Shown: positions 26,041 through 36,189 of the stretch, piece after piece
How the letters are laid out: every line of letters begins with the position of its first letter
Position numbering within the stretch: the first letter of the stretch is position 1
Source of the DNA: Promerops cafer
Lineage: Eukaryota > Chordata > Aves > Passeriformes > Nectariniidae
Assembly (NCBI GenBank): GCA_013398275.1
Contig: VZSE01002451.1
Location: 741,776 to 805,775 of the forward strand
DNA length: 64,000 bases
Direction: 5' to 3'
Notes under the pieces: model-generated
Told to the model about the DNA's origin: nothing
Seen by the model: only the letters and a program-made list of their open reading frames with translations
Database searches by the model: none
Made by a program: the position numbers and the translations under genes

Positions 26041-26266
26041 GTGTTTCTGACAGTTCCTGTGTTTCTGACAGTTTCTGTATTTCTGACAGTTTCTGTATTT
26101 CTGACAGTTTCTGTATTTTTGACAGTTTCTGTATTTCTGATGGTTTCTGTATTTCTGACAGTTTCTGTATTTCTGACAGTTCCTGTGTTTCTGACAGTTC
26201 CTGTATTTCTGACGGTTTCTGTATTTCTGACGGTTTCTGTGTTTCTGACAGTTCCTGTGTTTCTGG
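26041..26266. repeat. 18-bp minisatellite, 12.6 copies
   Basis: The unit is GTATTTCTGACAGTTTCT, with variants GTGTTTCTGACAGTTCCT and a few CGG or TGG substitutions at the ACAG position. Twelve full units run from 26041 to 26256 and a 10-base partial unit ends at 26266. There are no length changes between units, so the phase is perfect. Because 18 is a multiple of three and neither strand's unit carries a stop in some frames, it creates long artefact frames on both strands (188 codons on the minus strand). Variant units are interspersed rather than graded, suggesting unequal exchange or slippage. Confidence 0.97.
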
Positions 26267-27789
26267 CTGAGCTTGCTGACAAACTCCATGTGTTGCCTTG
26301 CTTTTCCCTGCCAGGAGGGACGTGGTGACCCTGGTTAGGATGGAGTCAGTGTTGCATCAGTTCCTTTATTTGGAAGAGCCATAGATGGATGAAGGTGAGG
26401 ACTTCTCTTTAATACATCACATTTGCAGCTCAGGAAGCCTCCAGCAGGGTACACACAGATTCCATGATGGGACAATGGGCAGGCAGCTGTTCTGGCTCCT
26501 GAATGTCTCCATAACTGTTATCTCTTAAATATTAAACAAGGACAACTTAGATTTTCTTTATCTTGCTCTAATGCTGCAGAAATGTTAGAATTACAGAACC
26601 AGCCCCTTTGCTATTCTTTTTTCTGTTCACCAGTCTGGTTTTTGTAGTGGTGCAAGGTGGACTAAGATCCTGCCTGAAGAGAACATCTTCCTTTCCCTCT
26701 AAGAAAAAACCAACAGCATAAAGTACAAAAGTTTTCAGTACTTTTTTTCTGCATCCTGAGGCTTTCTGGCTCTAAACTCTTCTCAACAATGTGCTTTATT
26801 TGCAACAATAAATGCACAAGTGCTGCACCTAAAGCTATCAAGCTTTCCTTGCCAGTTTTCCTGTGCTATGTTATGTGAACAGTCAGAAAAGCTGCTGCCT
26901 CCCTGATTACAAATACAGAAATGGCAAACAAGCAAAGGATGCTCTCAGCTTCTGCCCAAAGTTTGTTAAAAGACACAATGCTGCATGCACTCAAATGGCA
27001 TCTAAACATGACAGTTACTTTTGAATACTAAGGTGCCAAAAATACATCTTCCTGAGGGGAGACACAGTGGGTGACAGGTGAGGGGACAGGGATTTTGTGC
27101 CTGTCTGCTGCTGGTTAAATGCAGGATGTGGTATCCTCCTCATCACTCGCTCATCTTTCATAGCCATCCTTTCTAGCAAAGCTTTGCCTGTTATCTTTGG
27201 CTGCCCTGAGGTAGGGTATTATATCCCTGGCTGCATCTGATACTAACAAAATGTTGCGGAAACAAAATATAAAGTTCTCAGAGCAGCCCTTGCTTTCATA
27301 TTTTTACATCAGAAGCAGGGCATTTGTCCATCGGTGGCTCCGATACGATTGTGGGGAATAAAGACAGCCCATTTGCAGGCTCTCCATAAATAAGCCTTGC
27401 TGCTCCTCAACCTAGTTTTCCTGGCAAAATCTTTTGCTTTCTCATGTGTCAGAAGACCTTCCCAAAGCTGCTGCTGAAGCGCCAAAGGCCTCTGTAAAGA
27501 CTTTTGCAGAAGCTGAGGTTACACAGCCTCTCCTTAAATCAGAGCTGGACAGTTTGAAGTGTGTCCGCCTTCCATGTGATGCTGTTTCCAAAAATCAGTC
27601 CCTTTCTGCCTGCTGCAGGTCCTCCTGCCAGGCCACCAGAGCACCCAAATGCTGAGTCACATACTAGCCATGAATGTCCCACCATAGCCCTGGGGCTGGG
27701 CTGGCTCCCAGCACGGGTGAACACTGCTCTGCCAGCCCCAGTCTGTGCCCACCAGGCCAGAAAATGGGTCCTGGGAGTTCATGAGTGAG
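26267..27789. other. Unique non-coding DNA, no gene recognised
   Basis: Single-copy DNA without identified repeats. The best candidate element inside it, at 27220-27420, is listed separately. A donor-like AAGGTGAGGA near 26393 has no partner acceptor with an open exon. Confidence 0.55.
27220..27420. other. Candidate conserved non-coding element
   Basis: The stretch combines CTCCATAAATAAGCC (MEF2-like AT core), TGTGGGGAATAAAGACAGCC and retained CpGs in TCGGTGGCTCCGATACGATT. CpG retention in AT-rich unique DNA is the only hint of constraint. Confidence 0.22.
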
Positions 27790-27865
27790 GAGGCTGAGAG
27801 GCACAAGAAGCTGGGAGGAGACACAGCCAGGACAGCTAACCCCAGCTGACCAAAAGGATATGATA
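27790..27865 (+). mobile_element. Fragment of avian ERVL-type LTR
   Basis: The segment AGGCACAAGAAGCTGGGAGG, ACACAGCCAGGACAGCTAAC and CAGCTGACCAAAAGGATAT follows, in order, a stretch of the U3 of a widespread avian ERVL LTR, as I recall its consensus. Only about 76 bp survive, and it stops exactly where CR1 sequence begins. No viral coding sequence is attached. Confidence 0.6.
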
Positions 27866-28040
27866 TCAGAAGTTTCTTCACCAAACAGGTTGTCAAACTT
27901 CTGTCCAGGGCAACGGTGGAGTCCCCATCCCTGGAGGGATTTAAAAGAAATGTAGATGGGGCACTCGGGGACATGGTTTGGTGCTGGGTTAATGGCTGGA
28001 CTCAGTGGTCTGCTCCAGCCTGAGTGATTCCATGATTCTC
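27866..28040 (+). mobile_element. CR1 LINE 3'-end fragment
   Basis: It follows the CR1 order: AAGTTTCTTCACC, AACAGGTTGTCAAAC, GGCAACGGTGGAGTCCCC, ATCCCTGGAGGGATTTAAAA, GGGGACATGGTTTGGTGCTG, GGTTAATGGCTGGACTCAG. It ends in GATTCCATGATTCTCTG, a decayed octamer tail. It belongs to the CR1 group whose end reads GGTTGGACTCGATGATC rather than the GTGGAAGGTGTCCC group seen at 23.2 kb. Confidence 0.88.
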
Positions 28041-29337
28041 TGCTTCCTGCAGTGGAGGACGTGCCCTTTCTCTTTTTTGCTCACTCACGTCTCCACAAAG
28101 CCTTGCACACAGCTGGAGTTCTGGGGAGCTCCTGTGTTACTGAGTGCCAAAATAAAAAGCTGGAAAAGGGCAGTGATATGATAGGGCATGGGTGGTCTCC
28201 ACCAGTGGCCAAAGCTCTCCAGAGGAGGAAGCAGCAGCACGAAGGTTGCACCTTACCTGGCTGGCAGCAGCGTCTCCCAAAGAAGCGCATCCCTGTGTCC
28301 ATCAGGGCTGGCTCTCCAGGAAACTCTTCTGCTGGAAACCTTGTGTGGTCAGCACAAACATCCCTGGCCTCCAGCTGGCTGTGGCTCGAGCTCTGGGAAT
28401 TCCCAGCAGAGGTGATCCAAGGACAGTGCATGTGGCTGGGAGGGAGTGCTCCTTTTGGAGACCACGGTGGCTGCGACCTCCTACCAGGGGATGGTGCCAT
28501 TCCTCAAGTGCCCCTGATGTGGGGCTGGAAGGACCCTCACAGCACAGAAGCACCCCCCAGAACCACATCAGCTCCCTCTGCACGTGATGCCCTTCCCAGC
28601 CTAGATTTGGGAGCAGTAAGTCCTTCCACCACCGTTGCTACCTCTTGTGAAGGAGCTGTTGGGTAACCCTGGTGTGGAGTGACCTGAACTCACCACTTAG
28701 CAGGGAAGGAATAAAAATGCCTGGAGCATTCCAGTACCCGGCACAGGAAAGGTGGTTTTTCATTTATTGTGAAGATATCAAGGATAGGGGAAGCACAGAA
28801 GCAGCTCTGGAGGAGCCAGGGGGAAGGGCTCGAAGCATAGGAAGTGTTGGCCAAATAAAAGTGGAGGATGTTTAGGGTGTGAAACTGGGAAGTGTCTTCA
28901 GGAAGCTGGTAGGAAAATTCAGCTGAGATAGGGAGGGGGAAACAAGAATGCTGAGAGGGAGAGGAGGAGCACTCTGCCTTGTGTAGCTGTGTTTATAGAA
29001 AATTGGACCATCCTCGATCCTTGTTCAGTCCTGAGCTGCCTAGATTGCCCGTCCCATCCCTGTGATTCCCAGTCAGGAAGTGGTGCTGGTGTGTGTGCAG
29101 GGTTATTTTGGGGCTGGAGGTGACTTCAAGAAGCATCAGCAAGGCCAAGCTCATCAGCGCTGTCACACATGGAATTTGAGCAGCTGCCACTGAAGGTCTC
29201 GATGTGTTGCAGGAGGCACCTCTACTTTATACAATTTAAATGAAAGATCCACTTTCCTCTTCTTTTAACAGAGAATAAAAGGGGCTTGTAAGACCTCCCA
29301 GAATGGTAACAGGCATCATTTAAACCTGAAGGAAGAG
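28041..29337. other. Unique non-coding DNA, no gene recognised
   Basis: Somewhat GC-richer single-copy sequence. The 204-codon plus-strand frame at 28052-28666 begins just after the CR1 tail, and strongly overlapping frames exist on the minus strand. No domain or splice structure supports it. Confidence 0.55.
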
Positions 29338-29341
29338 CACT

Positions 29342-29419
29342 GCACAACACTCTCAGGCACAGGGTAGGATTCCACGATCCTTGGGGGTCCCTTCCAACTC
29401 AGGATGCTCTGTGATTCAC
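29342..29419 (+). mobile_element. CR1-X/J-like 3' tail with internal deletion
   Basis: CACTCTCAGGCACAGGGTAGGATT matches the CR1 region that precedes the 3' end, and CGATCCTTGGGGGTCCCTTC, CAACTCAGGATGCTCTGTGATTC matches the terminal part. The usual sequence between the two (around the GAGTTGGACT motif) is missing, so the copy is internally deleted. Confidence 0.75.
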
Positions 29420-32369
29420 TGGCTTGCTCTCTTGCACAGAAGTGTTGGCACTAAACTTCTCAGTTTTATTTCTCTAAATCACCTCAAACTCCTGGTGTGG
29501 TACCGATTAGTGAAAATGGTCTTGTTAAACAACAACAAATTCTTGGGATGTGATCCCAAGGCAGAGCTTAAAAGCTACAAATGATCAAATACGTGGAACA
29601 AATTAAAGGTAATAATCTTTATAGTCCTTCATGTCCAATCCATCCAATCCATCATTAATTGTGCACGCTGTGGTCACTCTAAAATTCACTGCTGCAGGAA
29701 ATCATCCAAGCCAAATGTCCTGGCTGCTATAACTTTATTTTTTGAGGAATGTTTTAATTTCACACTTATCAATGGCATGTCTAGGTTAGCCAGGCAGCAC
29801 AAGAAGTGTCTTTATTCACCTTTCAAGACATCACATGGTTCATGGGGAGGAATTATTTCTCATTTGTGAGCAATAATGACAGAATGTGGCCATTGCTGGA
29901 GGGGAAGGAATCACTTTCTTCTGCATTACACTTCACCTACACTGAGGGTAAGAGGCTCCACAGGAGCATGTAAGATCTGGTGGTAAGCAAGGCTGCTATT
30001 ACCATATATTTGATTTAAATTTTAATCAAATGGAATTGTTTTTCAAATGCAGATAACACAGCAATGGCTGCAAAAATAAAACATGGACAAGCAATCTATC
30101 AGGCATGTCTGTCAGCAAAACAGACTCCATCTCATAAACCTGCCAAAACAGCCCTTTGCTTCAAACAATAAAAACTGGGAGGAATGGAAAACTTCAGCTT
30201 TAAAAAGATTTGTGTGTTTAAAAAAATAAAAAAAAAAAAAATTAAAAACTCCATAGCTCTCAATCGGTGTGATTTGGAAAAGGTTAATGTAAAAACGAAA
30301 GCCATTCAATAAATCTTTTAGTGGAGATCAAAAGCAATGAGTGCAGGAAACCAGAAAATTGATGATACGACATTTTCCGACACTCCATAACATTCATATT
30401 ATTCAGGGAACTGCCAACCACAATTGTTCTAATGCTCTTTTAACTGATGTTGTTACTTGAACTCATAAGCCAGCCACTGGTCTCCCCAAGGAAAACCATA
30501 TGGGAAGACAGTAGCTCAATTAAAAGTAATGTGGTGTGTGGCTCTTAATCCTTGCTTGAGCCCTTGTGCCAGCAAGCTCTTAAGTATGTGCTTAAATTTA
30601 AGCCTGTACTGAATTTTTGTCTGTTTTATGAGCATTTCTTGGGCAAAATCCCCCAAATAATATCAAATCCCCTTTTGCAAAGGGTCTGCTCTGCACATGG
30701 CCTGTGCTCAGAGGTGGCACCTACGTTCTCCTGGGTGCAATGGGCTCCACGAGGATTTCGGGATGGTTTCTTTATGGGTAAATAGGGATTTGTGATTGCA
30801 AAGCCTGATTTGAATCCTGTCTCCCTCTAGTGTTGTGAAAACACTTGGAAAAGCAGTTAAAAGTTAAAAGGGAGTGCCAGTGATTCAATGCCCAAGGTGC
30901 TCTCCTGGCTAAGTGAGCAGCAAACAGATGCCAGCAAGATCTGTGGAGGGCCAGGGGAGAGGGCTTGGAGGAACTCCGGATGGGGAGCACCGTGCTGTGA
31001 GCAGAGCTGCTGCTGGCTGATTTGGCTGATAAATCAGGCTGATAAATCTGATTTTGGCTGGCCTGTGCTGGATCTCCTGCTCTGCTGCAGGGATGGCTGC
31101 TCCGTTGCGTGCCGGCGTCTGCTCTGGCTGCAAGTCTGGCATCCTCCCGCCTGTCCTGGAAATTAGCGACATCTGAAGGGAGGGAATGATGAAAACAAGA
31201 TATGGGAAGCTCCTTTGCACGTGGAAGGAAAAATATGGGTGTTTGAGGCTTCCTGTGGGTCACACAGGTTGGGCTGTGCCCCTCTCATTGCGTGCCAGCC
31301 GGGGTCCGCAGGGCCCAAGTCCTGCTCCACAGAGAGGTGGTGACATGGCATTGCTGTCCCCTGGTCAGGCTCCCACGGCTGATCCCAGCAGATGGGAACA
31401 GCGTGTGGAATGGAGCTGAAAACGTGCTTATTTTCCTTTGCCTCCCCTTTGATGGAGGCAGCTCTGCCTGCACCTTGGCTGCGTGCTCACAACGGACAAT
31501 GTCCCATGGAAGATGTGCCAGCTCCACTTCTTTTCCCATGGTATTTTACCACTCATTAGTCCTTTTGATTTTTAGCCTCTTTGAAGCCCAGGGTTTGGAT
31601 GTCTTTCAGCTCCCACTGAAATCGGACATGAAAACACTTCAACCAGTGCAAAAGTTTAAACCCCTTATTCATCCACCCTGGAAAGGCTTCAGCTTGATAC
31701 GCTGACAATGACTGACTTTATTATGTTTATCTTTTGGCAATATCTCCTTCTGCAATTGATAGTGCCTTGGGTTTTCCCGGTGCCAGGGTGAATTTCCAGC
31801 CCCAGTGAATGAACCGGGCTGTCATATTCCTCTGCCAGGCTGAGCCATGTGCAGGGCAGGCCGTGATTTCCGTGGTAAATACACAGAAGATTAAAATAAA
31901 CATGTAACCCAACAGCACACGCAGACACACACATATGATAAAAAGTCTGGTCTTTCACCTAATTTAGACCAGAAAATTGGCATCTGATTTTATTGTTCAG
32001 GCAGACTCCAAGAACACAAACATATTTTTTCCTTCGAAACGAGAACTGCCAAAATATAAAGAATGATATCTGCTGGTTTGAGCTAATTGGGATTAACTGT
32101 TTCCTGACTGCTTTTTGTGGAACGAGTGGTATTTTGCTCCATTGATAACAGCAACACTTCCAAGTCTGGCTTAGGGAAATGGCTGTACCCAGCCATCAGA
32201 TCCATGCAGGAGGAACTTTCTGACCTGTGTCTTCGGAAAGGGAAAAAAAGGGAATAGTCTCTCTTCCCAAAGTCTCAGCCCTAGGATGTTGCCAGCCCAG
32301 GTCCTGCTGCAGCATGGAGAGGTGAATTTAGAACAGCCAAGCCAGACAGGAAAGCATGGCATGGAAAAT
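29420..32369. other. Unique non-coding DNA, no gene recognised
   Basis: Single-copy AT-leaning DNA. It contains an A-rich tract (30218-30247), an AT-rich inverted repeat at 30008-30031 and a short internal repeat of GGCTGATAAATC near 31023-31046. About 31690-32170 has an enhancer-like texture without specific evidence. Confidence 0.55.
30008..30031. repeat. AT-rich perfect inverted repeat
   Basis: ATTTGATT (30008-30015) and AATCAAAT (30024-30031) are exact reverse complements around an 8-base AT centre. It could extrude as a small cruciform or bind a dimer; chance is plausible at this AT content. Confidence 0.6.
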
Positions 32370-32580
32370 GCTGAGCTTTCCGCAATTTGGTTCCATTTTA
32401 ATTAGCATTTTCTGCACACTCTGATTTCCGATTTTCCTGCCCAGCTGTTGAGACTATTCGTATTTCTGGAAATGTTTCCAAAAGGCAGGGGGAAAAGCAC
32501 AATCCGATCGCCAACCCAAGTGCTTAATTAAAATAGTTGGAATTAGAATAACATTGCAATTAGAGTTGTGTCTCTTGGCC
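32370..32580. other. Candidate conserved non-coding element with homeodomain sites
   Basis: It contains TAATTA at 32399-32404 and the palindrome TTAATTAA at 32524-32531, both classic homeodomain cores, and CAATCCGATCGCC with two retained CpGs. The block is single-copy and repeat-free. This is one of the stronger enhancer-like textures in the window, but function is inference. Confidence 0.3.
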
Positions 32581-32782
32581 TTCCGGGGTTTAGGATCTGT
32601 GCTTTTCAAGCCTTTTGCTGTAAACATGGGTCTGGAAATTTATCTTGGTTTCAAAATAGCCAAATGTTGCAAAACCCACCAGAAGGAGTGAGAGAGCTGG
32701 GAACGCTGGCCTTGCAGGAGGACAGGGGAGAACCCACCCATTGCCTGTGGCTCTGTTTGGGATGTTGAAATAGGTGTAGGGG

Positions 32783-32798
32783 AAAAAAAAAAAAAAAA
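32783..32798 (+). repeat. A16 homopolymer
   Basis: Sixteen A residues after GTAGGGG. No retroposon body recognised upstream. Confidence 0.9.
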
Positions 32799-33044
32799 TC
32801 CCACTTTCTGTAAGGGCTGATTTGAAGAATCCCACTGAAAAAGCTGTGTGGAGAGCATGGCATGCTCTACACAGCAAACATGCAGCATATTTTTAGCCCC
32901 ATTTCCTGGCACCTTGTGCATTAAGTGCTTCCAGACCCGGAGCATGGGACAGGGATGGTGTGAGCCTCTGGAGCCCCCGTGCTGGTGGCGCACAGCCCGT
33001 GTGCCACGGGGCGGCTGCTACGGCTGCGGAGCAGAGCGGGAGCT

Positions 33045-33140
33045 GTGATGCAGCTCCCCGGGGGAGGTGTGATGCTGCTCCCCGGGGGAGGTGTGATGCT
33101 GCTCCCCGGGGGAGGTGTGATGCAGCTCCCCGGAGGTTTC
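33045..33140. repeat. 24-bp GC-rich minisatellite, about 3.9 copies
   Basis: The unit starts GTGATGCTGCTCCCCGGGGG and ends AGGT. Units lie at 33045-33068, 33069-33092, 33093-33116 and a diverging fourth at 33117-33140. Units 1 and 4 share GCAGCTC where units 2 and 3 have GCTGCTC, so the inner pair looks like the newest duplication. Each unit carries a CCCCGGGGG palindrome with a CpG. Being 24 bp, it keeps phase and produces repeated-residue artefact frames on both strands. Confidence 0.95.
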
Positions 33141-33467
33141 TCCGGGCAGGGATGCCTGAGTGCTGCGGTGTGCCACTCACCCAGATGCCCGTGCTGTGCT
33201 GGCAGCAGAGCACACCTGCACACGAGCTGTTCCTGGCAGTAGGGACGTGCGCAGGCACGCGAGGCTGTCCCCGGGGATGCCATGTGGGGCTCCACCAGCC
33301 TTCTGTCCCATCAGCTGGCATGCTGCCCTGTCTCCAGGGGTGGGGGGTGGGCCAAGCTGGAAAGGTGCTTTGTGCCCAGGGGGTCGCAGAAGTTGGTAGT
33401 TTTTTATGTATGAATAAATAAACTCTTTGCAAGATGTCCCTGGGAAGATCCCCAGGCTAAATATGTG

Positions 33468-33539
33468 CCAAAGATCTGAGCTGGCCCACAAGAAAATAGA
33501 ATCCCAAAGATCTGAGCTGACCCCCAAGACAACAGCTGA
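33468..33539 (+). repeat. 36-bp tandem duplication
   Basis: CCAAAGATCTGAGCTG starts at 33468 and again at 33504, and the following CCCACAAGAAAATAGAATC versus CCCCCAAGACAACAGCTGA is related but diverged. It is two copies only and old enough to have several substitutions. Confidence 0.75.
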
Positions 33540-34032
33540 GACAGATGCCATCAGAAGTGAGGATGTGCTGGCCTTCCTTGCTCTCATTACAGTTTTCAGT
33601 AATGCCACACAGGGATGATGCTCTTGCTCCTTCCCACTGTCCCTGGCTGACCTGGCGTGCCAAGGGCTTCAGACCATCATTTCCTCGTAAACTGGTCATG
33701 TTTTATTTATTCAATATTATGCCAAGCTGTGTAAAGGTTGTGAGAGGAGGCGTAAAGCCCTGGGGGAGGAATAACTTTCTAGGAATGACATCTCCTTGGA
33801 TGACCTTTGGGAATACATTGAAGGATATATGTGAGCAGCGGGGAGAAGGATAAGGGAAATCTGTTTACCCAGGAAAAGGGATGCTTTCCTGGAGCTGTGG
33901 GCATTTAAACCTCCCAACAGAGCCCACTTTGGTGGGTACAACTGGGAGATCTCCCTACCCCTGCCAGTCTGTTTTTGCTGCTGGGTCATTGAAGAAACCA
34001 CTAAACCAGCTGAGGGAACATTGATTTTCAGT

Positions 34033-34187
34033 TCACAGGACCACTGAATATTCTGATTTGGAAGGGACCCACAAGAATCATTGAGTCCAACTCTTCAGTA
34101 AATGGCCCAAGCAGGGATCAACCCCCCACCCTTGGAGTTATTAGCACCATCAGCACCATGCTCTAACCAGCTGAGCTCATCTCGCTG
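34033..34187 (-). mobile_element. TguSINE1-like SINE: tRNA-Ile head with CR1 tail
   Basis: Read on the minus strand, the head gives GAGCTCAGCTGGTTAGAG (A box, 34178-34167), the anticodon-arm region GGTGCTAATAACTCC with AAT in the anticodon position (34148-34134), and GGTTGATCCC (B box, 34123-34114, one C lost from the GGTTCGATCCC form). It then passes GGGCCATTTACTG into a CR1-type 3' end: GAGTTGGACTCAATGATTC, TTGTGGGTCCCTTCC, ending TTCAGTGGTCCTGTGA at 34033. A tRNA-Ile head joined to a CR1 tail is the build of TguSINE1, a SINE described from the zebra finch genome and typical of songbirds. A 9-bp tandem duplication (GCACCATCA/GCACCATGC) breaks the anticodon arm, so it is not a functional tRNA gene. 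CR1 machinery is presumed to have mobilised it. Confidence 0.85.
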
Positions 34188-34955
34188 GTTTGTTTGTTTA
34201 GTGTTGGACTCTGATGTGAAAATCTGGGGCAAATTAAGAAAAAACAAAGGAAAGAGCTTTCTTGGGAGGAAAGAAAATCAGCTTCAGGAACCCACACTGT
34301 ATTTCATAACTCTGTGGAGAGGAAGAAGAGAGCACATGGAGAGCCCTCCCCACCACCTGCATGAGACTAATTCTGGAAATAAGTGATCCCACAAAAAGAC
34401 CCCTGGCAAGGTAACAGGACCTCCCAGGCCATGAAAGAAAGTTATGGATTTTCCCTCCTCTTTGCTGCTTTTGCCTCCCAAAATGTGTCACTGGATTCAC
34501 CTTCATTGATGTGATTTTCCCCTCCAAAGGAAGGGGGAGAGAAGCCCAGACCCCAACATCCTCACACCTGGCTCTGATTCCCGGTCGGAGCCCTAGGACG
34601 GATGATGTGACAAGTGACAAGGCTCTGACTGCGATCTGGGTGTCAAATGGGGAGAGGTGGCTCACCAAAGACAGGTCTGGGGCGGGGCTCAGCTGTCAGC
34701 TCGCAGCAGCCACGAGGAGCAGGATGGGGAAGCAGGCATGGACCGTGGGCAGGCAGAGGTGTTGGACTCGCAGGGGATGCTCAGGCTGAAGGGATGGAGG
34801 CAGATTCCTGAGAGCCAGGAAGGCTGCCGAGGCTTTTGTGGCTGTAGCATCTTCTCTTCAAAGAGAAATAGAAAGATTTTGGTATCTTGCATCGATCCCG
34901 GGAGCTGTGCACGTGCTTCAGGAGCAGCAGCATTCCGTCTCATTTCTATCCCTGC

Positions 34956-35056
34956 TTCTGATTTACTCTGTCACCTCAGGCAAATCATTTAACCCTGGCT
35001 TCAACCTATTTTACGGGGATGTTGCAAGGCTTAATTAGGGCTTGTAAAAGATCTTG
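34956..35056 (+). mobile_element. Ancient MIR-like SINE fragment
   Basis: The order TTTACTCTGTCACCTCAGGC, AAATCATTTAACCCTGG, then TTTTACGGGGATGTTGCAAG, GCTTAATTAGGGCTTGTAAA, AGATC parallels the core-SINE MIR (its GTGACCTTGGGCAAGTCAC, TGTAAAATGGGGATAA and GAGGATTAAATGAGAT segments). The middle of the core, between AACCCTGG and TATTTTAC, is mostly lost. MIR elements are amniote-age fossils in birds. The identity is by eye and divergence is high. Confidence 0.55.
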
Positions 35057-35784
35057 GGTTCCTGAGAGGTGCCCTGCTGGATTAGGGTGATTAATCACAT
35101 GTTGATGGGAGAGATATTGTGGGGGTAAATCCAAGCAGTCAACAATAGGGCAGATGATATTTTTCCCTGGGGGAATAAGACAAGGGGGTTGTGAAAGCAT
35201 GTCCATATCAGGTTTATTAATTCTGGATATCAAGCTGTTGAAACCGTAGGGAGGCTCTGTGGTCAAAACCGCAGAAATCTGACTGTATGGCTGAGATAAA
35301 GACATCCTGCATTTCCACAAAAATCAATCAAAGGCACATAAATTCGGGTGTTTCCCCCCCAGACTTCAAAGCCACAAAGGTGAACAATTTGCAAACCTTC
35401 AAGTTTTGGAAATAAATGTTTGGCACTTGCTCTGAACACCACCGGAAAGCACACTGGAATCACCTCGTTAGTATTCATTGCTGTGGAGCAAAAGGGGAGG
35501 TTATTCGGGGAAGGAGGAGGAGGGGAAGAAAAACCCCCCACATTTTGCTGAAGTTTATGCAGTTTTTCCCATGATTGCCCAATTGCCTTTCCATATAGGA
35601 GAGGAGGGGGGGAAATGCCAGGCTTTGTACAGTGACTTTCAGAATGACCCAGTTCTCCTTCTTTGTGGAAGAAACACAGAGAGAGAACAGTCGCCTGCTG
35701 AACTCTGATTTTGGTTTATTTTTTTGGCCCAGTTCTTTTCTGCTACAGCTCCATCTCCTTCAATAGGCTGCTCCCTAATTTGCG

Positions 35785-36030
35785 CCAGCCCGATGAAAAG
35801 GAGCCGGGGCTTGGGAAGCAAAGCAGGCAAAGGCTGAGCAGCCTTTGATGGGCTTAAGAACCCGGCGGGCTTTGCCCCAGGAGCTGGTGGTGACAAAGGG
35901 AGGGACCCGGCGCTGGGCTGGGAGTGCAGTGATTTGCCTCTGAATAGCGAGGAGGGCTCTGCAGGGCCGGGGTGACTGCGAGGAATGCAGCGAGCCCTGG
36001 CTCCGGCAAACCAGGGTGATTTCATCCGCT
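35785..36030. promoter_or_regulatory. CpG-enriched cluster (candidate regulatory)
   Basis: About a dozen CpGs fall in 250 bp (TTTGCGCCAGCCCGATG, AACCCGGCGGGC, ACCCGGCGCTGG, GGGCCGGGG and others) in a generally CpG-poor neighbourhood. No TATA box or initiator can be tied to a transcript. The overlapping minus-strand frame at 35639-36106 is probably a by-product of the GC content. Confidence 0.25.
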
Positions 36031-36189
36031 TTTCAGAGACACAGCATAAATCAATATTGTTTTGTAGATCGCTTGGCTTGCCACTTTTTTTTTCCTGGGG
36101 GAACATGCAGTATCCGTGTGCTATGGGGAGGATGCTGCAGGGGAGAGGGGTGGCTGTGCCCTCTCGATGTGCAGCTCAGTGAAAACTGG

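Noticed and set aside
26041..26266. CRISPR-like array
   Set aside because: Units are head-to-tail with no spacers and the DNA is vertebrate; it is a minisatellite.
25723..26289. 188-codon minus-strand frame rich in repeated N-R-Q-K-Y-R units
   Set aside because: It is produced by the 18-bp minisatellite, whose length is a multiple of three. Parallel long frames exist in other frames and on the other strand, and there is no flanking domain.
28052..28666. 204-codon plus-strand frame
   Set aside because: Starts just after a CR1 tail, matches no family and is covered by competing frames on both strands in GC-richer DNA.
32893..33432. 179-codon minus-strand frame with a repeated eight-residue block
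   Set aside because: The repeated block is translation of the 24-bp minisatellite; the rest is compositional.
34114..34187. Functional tRNA-Ile gene on the minus strand
   Set aside because: The B box is damaged, a 9-bp duplication breaks the anticodon arm, and the sequence continues into a CR1 tail; it is a SINE head.
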